From positions 1 through 51,455 of the forward strand of contig JAPPGA010000067.1 in assembly GCA_028821515.1 (NCBI GenBank): a DNA stretch of 51,455 nucleotides, in the 5' to 3' direction. Position numbers and translations under genes: made by a program. Shown in pieces: positions 15,319 to 23,294 of this stretch (position 1 is its first letter; the number at the start of each line of letters is the position of its first letter). The notes below the pieces were generated by a model that ran no database searches, had not been told where the DNA came from, and was given only the letters and a program-made list of their open reading frames with translations. The DNA comes from Gammaproteobacteria bacterium (lineage in GTDB: Bacteria; Pseudomonadota; Gammaproteobacteria; Pseudomonadales; Azotimanducaceae).

Positions 15319-17940
15319 ATGAAAACATCCCTTCCGATTGTTGCCTCCTTCGGATTGGCACTGGCACTGACGGGATTGCCAGCCCACTCGGCCGATGACG
15401 CCGAAGAAGAAGCCAAGACCTATATCGAAGAAGTCATTGTGACCGCCGAGAAACGTGAAGAGAACCTGCTTGACGTACCGGTCACCATGACGGCTTTCAG
15501 CGGCCAGATGATTGAAGAGCTTGGCATGACCAATCAGGATGACCTGGAGCAACTGGTTCCTGGCCTCCAGTTTCAGGATGAGGGCCAGCTTACCGGTCAG
15601 GGTACGACGATACGCGGTATCGGCACGAGACTCGCCGGCGAAACCCACCCGGACCTGGCGGTTGCCACCTATGTGGACGGTGTTTACACGCTCGGTGTCT
15701 ACGGCGATGCGCCCAACATGTTTGACCTGGAGCGGGTTGAAGTCGCACGGGGTCCGCAGGGCACACTCAATGGCAGGAACTCGATTGCCGGATCGATCAG
15801 TTACTACTCCACAAGACCCACCGAGGAGTGGGATCTTCTGTTTCATTCGGAGTACACCGATCAGTTCACGCAGCGCTACGGCGTTGCCTTCGGTGGCCCG
15901 ATCACCGAGAACATCCTCTTCCGGCTCAACGGTAGCTACTACGAGGGTGATGGCGCACAAAAGAACATCGGCTTCGGCGAGGACTACGATGCTCCGGATC
16001 AGAGGTTCGTCGCGCCACAGCTGCGTTTCAGAACCGACAGGATGGATCTGAATCTGCGCTACACCAAGCTGGATGACGACGGCGTTCCCCGAACGCAGGT
16101 GCTCCTGACGAACTTCGACACATCCAGCCCGACGGATTTTCTCGGGAACCCGAACGCGCATTACATGTGGGCCGGACCGGTTCCGTCCGTACCTGCAGGC
16201 TGTCCACCGAGAACGCCTGGCTGGGAGTGTGGTGAGATCAGGAACGAAGTGAACGTAAACCGGTCTGCCGTTGGCGGCAGTACCGCCGAACGGCAGTCCA
16301 TCGCTTTCAGTTTCGACATCAGTGACAACTACACGCTGCGCTACAACTTTGGCGACACCGACAACCTTTCCCAGGTTCAGAAAGACCGCGACATGACCAA
16401 CCGGGTTGCAAGTGCTGCTGATCCACTCATCGCCTCCGACGCACCGGTACCCTTGAAGGACGAGGCGAATCAGGTCCTGTACGGCTACACAGAGACTTCT
16501 CACGAACTGCACCTGGTGTCGAACCTGGACGGCAAGTTCAACTATATCCTCGGCGCCTATACATACGAGAATGCCATGGAATGGGTCGTCGCTTCCCTGG
16601 TCTACACCAATGCCTGGTCAAATGTGTCTGCTGAAGACGCTGCGGCAGCCACCCCTTTCGGTACTTGTGCGAATGCGCTTGCCTTTCTTGTTGGTATCTT
16701 CGGAGCAGCCTCGACGCCGGAAGAAGCGGAGGCAATGGGCACACCCGGAAACTACTGGCGATGTCCGGAAGGTGACGACCACAACCAATGGCTGAGTTTC
16801 GAGTCGAGAGGCAGCTCGGCGACCGACGCTTTTTTCATCAACGGTGACTACCAGGTCAACGATCAGTGGCTCGTCTCCGGCGGTCTTCGCTATACGGAAG
16901 ATCTAAAGACCCAGGATTTCAACGGTGGCTGGGCCAAATTCGGTTTCGGTTTTGTTGGGGGCGTACCGCTCGAAATCCTTTTCGACGATTCAGACCCCAA
17001 TCCGCGAGTCTGGGACAAGACCATTGGCCACGTTTCCCTGGAATACACCCCAAATGATGATCGCCTGATCTACGGGCGAATCTCGACCGGATACCGGGCA
17101 GGCAGTTTCAACCCCAAGTCCGATGCGGTTCCGACGTTCGTCAAGGAAGAGACGTTGATCAACTATGAGCTCGGCATGAAAGGGATGTTCATGGATGGAC
17201 GGCTTCGGTTGACTACCGGCGTTTTCTTCAACGATTTCGACAACTACCAGATTACTGGCTCGATCGAACCCCAGGACTCGAGAGATCGAGTCACAGACGG
17301 GCTGTTCAGCCAGTTTTCCGCATCACCCATCATCGAGTTCACGAACAACATCAGGGATACCAGGATCTGGGGTGGCGAAGTCGACTTCATCTACTATGTG
17401 AACGACAACTGGCGTCTGAGCGGCTTCTATGCCTATCTTGACTCCGAGATTGGCCCACATCTCGAGGTCGTTCGGGGACATCCCAATCCGCAAACGGGCA
17501 CATGGAACCATATTGATTTCATGACCGGCCAGCCAACCACCAGTGAGTACGTTCTTCCCACGGACATGACCGGCAACCAGCTGCCGATGCAGCCGAACCA
17601 CAAGTTCGCGCTGACGGCCAGCTACGAGACGCCGCTAACTGGTCTGATTGGCGGACACCTGCAGGTGCTGGGGACCTACAGCTGGGTTGACGATCGGGCA
17701 TCGGATCTCAGCAACTTCGATGTCTCGACGCTTCCGGCATACGGGCGATTCGATCTTCGCGGCATCTGGACGTCGCGAGACGAAACCATCACCGCGACGC
17801 TCTTCGCGCAAAACGTATTCGATGAAATTGGTGTGATCGAGTACCTGCATCTATCCACCATCGCTGGGGCACCGGCGTCGGGCACCCTGACTGAACCGCG
17901 TACGGTAGGTCTGGAAGTTCGCTGGAGACCGAACCTGTAG
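15319..17940 (+). CDS. TonB-dependent outer-membrane receptor 2
   Basis: An 873-residue TonB-dependent transporter. It has a signal peptide ending near AHSADD, a TonB-box-like IEEVIVTAEKREENLLDVP, and a plug with VATYVDGVY and LERVEVARGPQGTLNGRNS. The beta-barrel ends in EVRWRPNL. IEEVIVTAEKR is the common start of receptors in Sphingomonadales and marine Gammaproteobacteria that take up complex organics. The ATG is preceded by GAGGAG at ideal spacing. The gene resembles the receptor at 11386 along its length but is shorter. A line counted by hand inside it gave about 53 % G+C, well below the housekeeping genes, which hints at a different origin. It is followed by a terminator and then a PhyH gene. 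Confidence 0.92.
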   Translation: MKTSLPIVASFGLALALTGLPAHSADDAEEEAKTYIEEVIVTAEKREENLLDVPVTMTAFSGQMIEELGMTNQDDLEQLVPGLQFQDEGQLTGQGTTIRGIGTRLAGETHPDLAVATYVDGVYTLGVYGDAPNMFDLERVEVARGPQGTLNGRNSIAGSISYYSTRPTEEWDLLFHSEYTDQFTQRYGVAFGGPITENILFRLNGSYYEGDGAQKNIGFGEDYDAPDQRFVAPQLRFRTDRMDLNLRYTKLDDDGVPRTQVLLTNFDTSSPTDFLGNPNAHYMWAGPVPSVPAGCPPRTPGWECGEIRNEVNVNRSAVGGSTAERQSIAFSFDISDNYTLRYNFGDTDNLSQVQKDRDMTNRVASAADPLIASDAPVPLKDEANQVLYGYTETSHELHLVSNLDGKFNYILGAYTYENAMEWVVASLVYTNAWSNVSAEDAAAATPFGTCANALAFLVGIFGAASTPEEAEAMGTPGNYWRCPEGDDHNQWLSFESRGSSATDAFFINGDYQVNDQWLVSGGLRYTEDLKTQDFNGGWAKFGFGFVGGVPLEILFDDSDPNPRVWDKTIGHVSLEYTPNDDRLIYGRISTGYRAGSFNPKSDAVPTFVKEETLINYELGMKGMFMDGRLRLTTGVFFNDFDNYQITGSIEPQDSRDRVTDGLFSQFSASPIIEFTNNIRDTRIWGGEVDFIYYVNDNWRLSGFYAYLDSEIGPHLEVVRGHPNPQTGTWNHIDFMTGQPTTSEYVLPTDMTGNQLPMQPNHKFALTASYETPLTGLIGGHLQVLGTYSWVDDRASDLSNFDVSTLPAYGRFDLRGIWTSRDETITATLFAQNVFDEIGVIEYLHLSTIAGAPASGTLTEPRTVGLEVRWRPNL

Positions 17941-17963
17941 CTAAAGCGGTCCGAAGCTTCCAA

Positions 17964-17997
17964 GAGCGCACCTCAAAAGGGTGCGCTCGCTTTTTTT
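17964..17997 (+). terminator. Intrinsic terminator after TonB receptor 2
   Basis: Nine-pair stem GAGCGCACC/GGTGCGCTC with loop TCAAAAG, then GC and seven T. The 25-base core repeats the terminator at 14390-14414 exactly. Only 26 bases separate the T-run from the next ATG, which leaves no room for a promoter of the PhyH gene. Confidence 0.9.
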
Positions 17998-18023
17998 GTG
18001 GGGAGGGGATCGGAGGAATACCG

Positions 18024-18824
18024 ATGAGACCAAAAACCAGCTTTCCAATTGATCTCACAGAGGAACAGATCGGCTTTTACCGCGACAACGGGTTTCTGAG
18101 CATTGAACGCATCACCACTGACGAGGAGATCGAGTGGCTCAAGGAGATCTACGATCAACTCTTCGAGCAACGGGCGGGCGAGGAAAAGGGTATGTATTAC
18201 GACCTGGCCGCTCCACGGGGGCACTCTGGACGTGAGATGCTGCCGCAAGTACTTGGCCCGGACTTAAAGATCCCAGAACTCCGGATGAGCCAACATTTCC
18301 AAAACGCACTTAAGCTCGGTACCCAGCTGCTCGGGGCAGACGAAAAGGTCAGCGCCGGCGGGCACATGATCTTCAAGCCAGCAAAATACGGCGCCGAAAC
18401 GCCCTGGCATCAGGATGAAGCTTACTGGAATCCGAATGTTTACCTAAACAGCCTCAGCGTCTGGATGCCTTTGGACGAAGCAACTGTGGAAAGCGGCTGC
18501 ATGCAGTTCATTCCGGGCTCGCACAAAGAGGAGCTCCGTTGGCATCGCCACATCGACAACGACCCGCTGATTCACGGATTGATGACCGATGACGTCGATC
18601 CGTCGAAGGCCATTGCCTGTCCGCTTGCACCGGGGGGCGCGACCTTTCACCACTCTCGAACCTTGCACCATACTGCCCCGAACACGACGGACAATCCTCG
18701 CCGGGCGTACATCATCGTGTGCTCCGGGCCGACAAGGAAGCGCGAAGTACCTGCGCCCCGCCCCTGGACGGACGAGGAGCGGGAAGCGCTGGCCAAGGCG
18801 AATATTGACGTACAAGTCTTCTGA
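18024..18824 (+). CDS. Phytanoyl-CoA dioxygenase (PhyH) family protein 1
   Basis: A 266-residue Fe(II)/2-oxoglutarate-dependent oxygenase. The iron triad is visible: HQD with His129 and Asp131 in PWHQDEAYW, and a distal His (215 or 216) in TLHHTAPN. Arg226/227 is placed to bind 2-oxoglutarate. PhyH members hydroxylate or oxidatively cleave diverse small molecules; a fatty acyl-CoA is only one option. The ATG has GGAGG seven bases upstream. It follows receptor 2 through a terminator without space for its own promoter, so expression probably depends on read-through. It ends two bases from the convergent binding-protein gene. A line counted by hand gave about 52 % G+C. Confidence 0.9.
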   Translation: MRPKTSFPIDLTEEQIGFYRDNGFLSIERITTDEEIEWLKEIYDQLFEQRAGEEKGMYYDLAAPRGHSGREMLPQVLGPDLKIPELRMSQHFQNALKLGTQLLGADEKVSAGGHMIFKPAKYGAETPWHQDEAYWNPNVYLNSLSVWMPLDEATVESGCMQFIPGSHKEELRWHRHIDNDPLIHGLMTDDVDPSKAIACPLAPGGATFHHSRTLHHTAPNTTDNPRRAYIIVCSGPTRKREVPAPRPWTDEEREALAKANIDVQVF

Positions 18825-18826
18825 AA

Positions 18827-20647
18827 TCAGAAACTGATTCGCGCTGCCTTCTCCTCGTCGAACCACCAGCCATCCGGAAACGGCGCTACATACATTTCCT
18901 CTGGTAGGTCGGGCCGGCCGAATTTGTCCCAGTAAACGATGCGGGTGTCCCCGAGGGCATCCAGCGGGACCTGGTAGTAATTCCATAGCAGAACACGATC
19001 GAGCGCCCGGCAGGCGCTCACGAACCCATTGAGGTGCGTGGCACTGAGCGCCGCCTCGACCAGGGCATCGATCGCCGGGTCATTGAGGCCGGACGCGTTG
19101 AGGTAAAGGGTCGATGAGGAATGAAAATAGGGTCGTAACTCCCACGAGGGCGGCACCTCGAAACCGCCACCCACCAGGGTAGCGTCGTAGTCAGCGTTGC
19201 GGCGGCGATTGTAGTAGCCGGTCTGGTCGATCATGCGGATGTCCGCCTGGATGCCCAGTATCGACAGCGAACGCAGGTAGGGCAGGAGAATGCGCTGGTC
19301 CGACCGTAAAAAGGACAAAAACTCGATCACGAAGGGTTCTCCCACATCGTTGACCATCACGCCGTCCACGACCCGATAACCGGCTTTCTCAAGGAGTGCC
19401 CTGGCCCTCGACAAACCGTCACGGTCGACGCCCATGCCATCTGTAATGGGGAAGGAAAAGGGGTGGGTGAATACCTCGGCGGGCAACTGCGCGCGATGTG
19501 GTTCGAGAAACGCTGTTTCCGATTCGTCCGGCAATCCCGAGGAAGCGAACAGGGAATCGGCAAAGAAGCTGTTGGCCCGGGTCAATTGGCCCCCGTGCAA
19601 CGCCCGGATTTGCCACTCGAAGTCCAATGCATGGGCCAGCGCCTCGCGTACGCGAATATCGTCGAACGGTTGGCGCCGAGTATTCAGCGCCAGGATATAC
19701 CGGGCACCGCTCCGATTGCCGGACGCCCGTGTGCCCAGCACGAGCCAGCCGTGGTCGCGGGCGGGAACGTCGTAGGATTTAAGCCAGTGCCGCGAGTCGG
19801 TCTCGGTCCACACGTCAAGCAGCCCCGCGCGCAGGGCTTCGCGGGCGACCGTCGCGTCCAGGTAACGTTCGTAGCGAATGGTATCGAAGTTGAATTTTCC
19901 ACGATTCACCGGAAGATCCCTGCCCCAGTAATCCGGTACCCGCTCGTACGTGACGTAGCGGCCCTGAGACACGCCTGTCAGCCGGTAGGGGCCGCTCTGT
20001 GGCGGCGGTGTCGTTATCGGTTCACGCACATCCCGGCCGAGCCAGAAATGCGCAGGCACGATGGGCATGTAGCCGAGGATGAAGAGTTGTTTGGCAACGT
20101 CCGAGTCGGCACGAATCTCGACGGTGAGTGGATTCAGGATGTTGACGTCAGTAACCCATGCCAGCGCCCCTGCCCACCCGTGGGCCATGACGTCGGCACG
20201 AAAGGTTTCCACCGAAAACTTGACATCCGTTGCGGTAATCGGTCTGCCGTCGTGCCATCGTGCCTGCGGGCGCAGCCGGAAAACGATTCGCCGGCGGTCG
20301 GCGCTGAGGGCGATCGATTCGGCGAGACTGCCGTAATAGCCCGAGAGTTCGTCACCTGCGCGCTCGATCAGGTGATCGTAGGACCGGTAGAATCCCGCCG
20401 GCTGGTACATTGGCGACACGGTATCCAAGGGTTTGAGCCAGGGCAGCACCAGCGTTCCGCCCTTCGGGGCGTCCACGTTGAGATGGTTGAAGTGCGGGAA
20501 GTCGGCGGGATATTTCAGTTCGTAGTTGGGTATCTGCGACACGCCGTGGCGGAACTCGAGCGACTGCGTATCGGCAACGACGTGCGCCAAAGGGTGTATC
20601 GACAGCGCGAACAGCAACAGGATGCTTCGAGCGCGCGGTTGTTCCAT
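18827..20647 (-). CDS. Family 5 extracellular solute-binding protein (YejA-like) 1
   Basis: A 606-residue periplasmic binding protein of the peptide/oligopeptide (SBP_bac_5) family. It has a signal peptide of about 25 residues, then the YejA-like opening HFNHLNVDAPKGGTLVLPW, the WHDGRPITATDVKFSVETF block and a C-terminal LLWNYYQVPLDALGD. In E. coli YejA works with the permease-ATPase set YejBEF. No permease or ATPase gene is near, so partners must be encoded elsewhere or the protein has another role. The start lies 35 bases from the divergent nitroreductase start. It is a distant paralogue of the gene at 21251, and the pair brackets the nitroreductase. Confidence 0.88.
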   Translation of the reverse strand: MEQPRARSILLLFALSIHPLAHVVADTQSLEFRHGVSQIPNYELKYPADFPHFNHLNVDAPKGGTLVLPWLKPLDTVSPMYQPAGFYRSYDHLIERAGDELSGYYGSLAESIALSADRRRIVFRLRPQARWHDGRPITATDVKFSVETFRADVMAHGWAGALAWVTDVNILNPLTVEIRADSDVAKQLFILGYMPIVPAHFWLGRDVREPITTPPPQSGPYRLTGVSQGRYVTYERVPDYWGRDLPVNRGKFNFDTIRYERYLDATVAREALRAGLLDVWTETDSRHWLKSYDVPARDHGWLVLGTRASGNRSGARYILALNTRRQPFDDIRVREALAHALDFEWQIRALHGGQLTRANSFFADSLFASSGLPDESETAFLEPHRAQLPAEVFTHPFSFPITDGMGVDRDGLSRARALLEKAGYRVVDGVMVNDVGEPFVIEFLSFLRSDQRILLPYLRSLSILGIQADIRMIDQTGYYNRRRNADYDATLVGGGFEVPPSWELRPYFHSSSTLYLNASGLNDPAIDALVEAALSATHLNGFVSACRALDRVLLWNYYQVPLDALGDTRIVYWDKFGRPDLPEEMYVAPFPDGWWFDEEKAARISF

Positions 20648-20682
20648 GCGATAGCACTTCTACCTGCGTGAGGAGAGAGATT

Positions 20683-21279
20683 ATGACCGACATGGGCCTG
20701 TTCGACGCCATGTATCACTGCCGGGCAATGCGCCGCCTGAAGCCGGACCCGGTACCACGAGAGCTTCTACTAAAGCTGGTCGATGCGGCCCACCAGGGAC
20801 CCAGCGCCAGCAACAAACAGAACGACCGGTGGCTCGTCATCACCCGCGCCGACATCAAGCAGAAGGTTGCCGACCTGAACCGCGCTGCAATCGACCGCTA
20901 CGTAACGTTCGCTCCCGATGCACCGCCCTCCGCATTCAAATGGCAATACGACAACCTCCAGTCCGTACCGGCCATCATCGTTGGCGGCCTTGTGCTGGAA
21001 CAGCATGGCGACAGCTTTCATGACGGATACGCTGCCGGAGGCTCCATCTGGCCCAAGGTGCAGAACCTGCTGCTGGCAGCTCGCGCCCTGCAGTTGGGCG
21101 CATGCCCAACCAACCTGCCGTTGTTCGGGGATCAGGCGGCTGCCTACGAGGCCCTCAACGTCCCCGCCAACATGGAGCTTGCCTGCGTGATTCCGGTTGG
21201 CTACCCCATGGGCCGTTTCGGCCCGGTTACCAGGCGGCCGGCGGAAGAGATTGTCAGTTGGGATCAGTTCGGCGACTGA
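20683..21279 (+). CDS. Nitroreductase-family oxidoreductase
   Basis: A 198-residue flavoprotein of the nitroreductase superfamily, which uses FMN and NAD(P)H to reduce nitro compounds, quinones, enones or, in some members, to dehalogenate or oxidise. Features are the N-terminal RAMRRLKPDPVPRELL, the FMN-binding AHQGPSASNKQNDRW segment, and LLLAARALQLGACPTNL with a C-terminal PVGYPMGRFGPVTRRP. The ATG at 20683 has AGGAGAG upstream; an in-frame GTG 15 bases earlier overlaps that site and is unlikely. It lies between two YejA-like binding-protein genes, so it may act on the compound they bind (inference). Confidence 0.88.
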   Translation: MTDMGLFDAMYHCRAMRRLKPDPVPRELLLKLVDAAHQGPSASNKQNDRWLVITRADIKQKVADLNRAAIDRYVTFAPDAPPSAFKWQYDNLQSVPAIIVGGLVLEQHGDSFHDGYAAGGSIWPKVQNLLLAARALQLGACPTNLPLFGDQAAAYEALNVPANMELACVIPVGYPMGRFGPVTRRPAEEIVSWDQFGD

Positions 21280-23182
21280 TTCGTCGCTCGTCAGGCAGGA
21301 CCCGAGCATCATTTCACCACTACCGCTCCTACGCATCCTCTTTGTGCTGACCATCTTCGCCGGCGGGTCAACTCTCGCCGGCGAGCCCAGTCACGGCTTC
21401 GCCTACTTTGGAGAACCCAAGTACCCGAAGGACATGGACCATTACGATTATGTCAACCCGGACGCGCCGAAGGGAGGGACGGCCAGGGTAGCCGCCATTG
21501 GCACATTCAATAATCTGAATCCCTTTGTCGACAAGGGAATACTGGCCCAATACATCGACCCGCGGATCTTCACGATCACCCATGAGCGCCTGATGACGGA
21601 ATCGGAGGACGAACTGGCGACCTACTACGGTCGGCTCGCGGAGACCATCGAGATCGCTGACGACTACAGCTGGGTCGAATACCGCCTGCGCCAGGACGCG
21701 TACTGGCATGACGGTGTTCCGGTCACCGTAGACGACATCCTCTGGACCTTCGATGCATACAAGAATGAAGCGTCCTTCAGTTGGCGAAGCGCGTATCGGG
21801 ACATCGAGCGGCTGGAGCAGACCGGGCCATGGTCTTTCAAGTTCCACTTCACCGAGTCCGCCGAAAAGACCGGCCAGTTGGTCATTCAGACCGCATTGTT
21901 CACGCCACAGGCCAAGCACTACTACGAGCATCGCCAGTTCGACGCAACGACGATGGAACCACCGCTCGGCAATGGTCCCTACCGGATCGCGGAAGTGGAC
22001 CCGGGACACAAGCTCGTATTCGAACGGGTAAAGGACTACTGGGCCAAAGACTTAGGCTTAACCAGGGGCATGTATAACTTCGACCGTATCCGGCTCACGT
22101 ATTTCTTCGATGAGAGCGTCATGCTGCAGGCGCTAAGGGCCGGCGTATTCGACTATTACCGCGAGCAGAACGAAAAGAGCTTTCACACCGCCTATGACTT
22201 TGTCGGCCGCCGCAAGGGTCTGTTCAAGGCCGAGACATACACCATGGGCGGGGCCTATGGCATGCACTTTGGTGTCGTGCTGAATATGCGAAGACCGCCA
22301 TTCGAGGACATCCGGGTACGGGAAGCCCTCGCTTTGGCCTACAACTTCGAGTGGGCCAACCGCGTCTTCTGGCACAACGGATTGAAGCGCAACAACTCGT
22401 ATTTCGTGCGCTCGGGATTGCGGGCCAGGGGATTGCCGTCGGGGGACGAACTGGCGCTGCTGGAACCGTTTCGGGACCAGTTGCCGGAACGGGTATTCAC
22501 GCAACCTGTGCCGTTACCGGAAAACGAGCCTTTCGGTCGCAATCGAGACACGCTGTTGCAGGCTGACGCGCTACTGCGTGAAGCCGGTTGGGTCGTCGAG
22601 GATTTTGTGCGTGTCAATGCGAATACAGGCGAACCACTTACTTTTGACTTCGTCGTCTCGCGTACCGATTTCGAACGCATGCTGACGCCCTACGTGGACA
22701 ATCTCAAACGCCTCGGCATCCACACCGCACTGCGAAAGGTGGAGAACAACCTGATGGTCAATCGCCTGAGGAACTACGACTTCGACGCAACCATTCGCAA
22801 GTTCTATACATTTGCCGTCCCCTACCCCTCCCGGATGCGCAGTCAGTTCACCTCGCAGCATGCGGACCCGCCGAACAGTCTGAACTACGCCGGGATCAAG
22901 AATCCCGCCGTGGACTTTCTCGTCGAGAGAATCGCCTGGGCTACCACTGAGCAAGAGATGAACACGGCAGGGCGGGCCCTGGACCGGGTATTGCTCTGGA
23001 ATTTCTACCTCATACCCGATGGACATCCGGTTGGACGACACGTCTGTTACTGGGACCGGTTCGGGCATCCGCCAATCGGGGCTGAATACATGCGCTGGTC
23101 CGGCTTCCCCAACCTCTGGTGGCTCGACGAGCAAAAGAATGCCAAGGTGAATGCGGGCCTCAATGAGACGGATACGGACTAG
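21251..23182 (+). CDS. Family 5 extracellular solute-binding protein (YejA-like) 2
   Basis: A second periplasmic SBP_bac_5 protein, about 643 residues. It has a hydrophobic signal segment (PLPLLRILFVLTIFAGG), the YejA-type YDYVNPDAPKGGTARVAAIG and NPFVDKGILAQY, the YWHDGVPVTVDDILWTF block, and the C-terminal LWNFYLIPDGHPVGRHVCYWDRFG. The start is doubtful. No ATG fits: I give TTG 21251, which overlaps the nitroreductase by 29 bases. An ATC at 21308 lies seven bases after AGGA and would give a compact signal peptide. The ATG at 21197 lies deep inside the upstream gene. Co-transcription with the nitroreductase is likely. No transporter membrane subunits are adjacent. Confidence 0.88.
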   Translation: MSVGISSATDSSLVRQDPSIISPLPLLRILFVLTIFAGGSTLAGEPSHGFAYFGEPKYPKDMDHYDYVNPDAPKGGTARVAAIGTFNNLNPFVDKGILAQYIDPRIFTITHERLMTESEDELATYYGRLAETIEIADDYSWVEYRLRQDAYWHDGVPVTVDDILWTFDAYKNEASFSWRSAYRDIERLEQTGPWSFKFHFTESAEKTGQLVIQTALFTPQAKHYYEHRQFDATTMEPPLGNGPYRIAEVDPGHKLVFERVKDYWAKDLGLTRGMYNFDRIRLTYFFDESVMLQALRAGVFDYYREQNEKSFHTAYDFVGRRKGLFKAETYTMGGAYGMHFGVVLNMRRPPFEDIRVREALALAYNFEWANRVFWHNGLKRNNSYFVRSGLRARGLPSGDELALLEPFRDQLPERVFTQPVPLPENEPFGRNRDTLLQADALLREAGWVVEDFVRVNANTGEPLTFDFVVSRTDFERMLTPYVDNLKRLGIHTALRKVENNLMVNRLRNYDFDATIRKFYTFAVPYPSRMRSQFTSQHADPPNSLNYAGIKNPAVDFLVERIAWATTEQEMNTAGRALDRVLLWNFYLIPDGHPVGRHVCYWDRFGHPPIGAEYMRWSGFPNLWWLDEQKNAKVNAGLNETDTD

Positions 23183-23254
23183 CGCCATGAAATCTATCGC
23201 CCTGACGGGCAATATCTTTCACCCCCGCCCAAGCCCACCTATCATCCCGTCGAT

Positions 23255-23275
23255 CTTGCCGCCAAAGGCGGCAAG
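23255..23275 (+). other. Perfect nine-pair hairpin between genes
   Basis: CTTGCCGCC, loop AAA, GGCGGCAAG. It sits between the binding protein (stop 23182) and the propeller protein (start 23295) and lacks a T-run. It could slow transcription, protect the upstream mRNA end or block the next ribosome site, whose ATG is 20 bases on. Confidence 0.4.
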
Positions 23276-23294
23276 TCCGACAGGCTGCTAGCTC

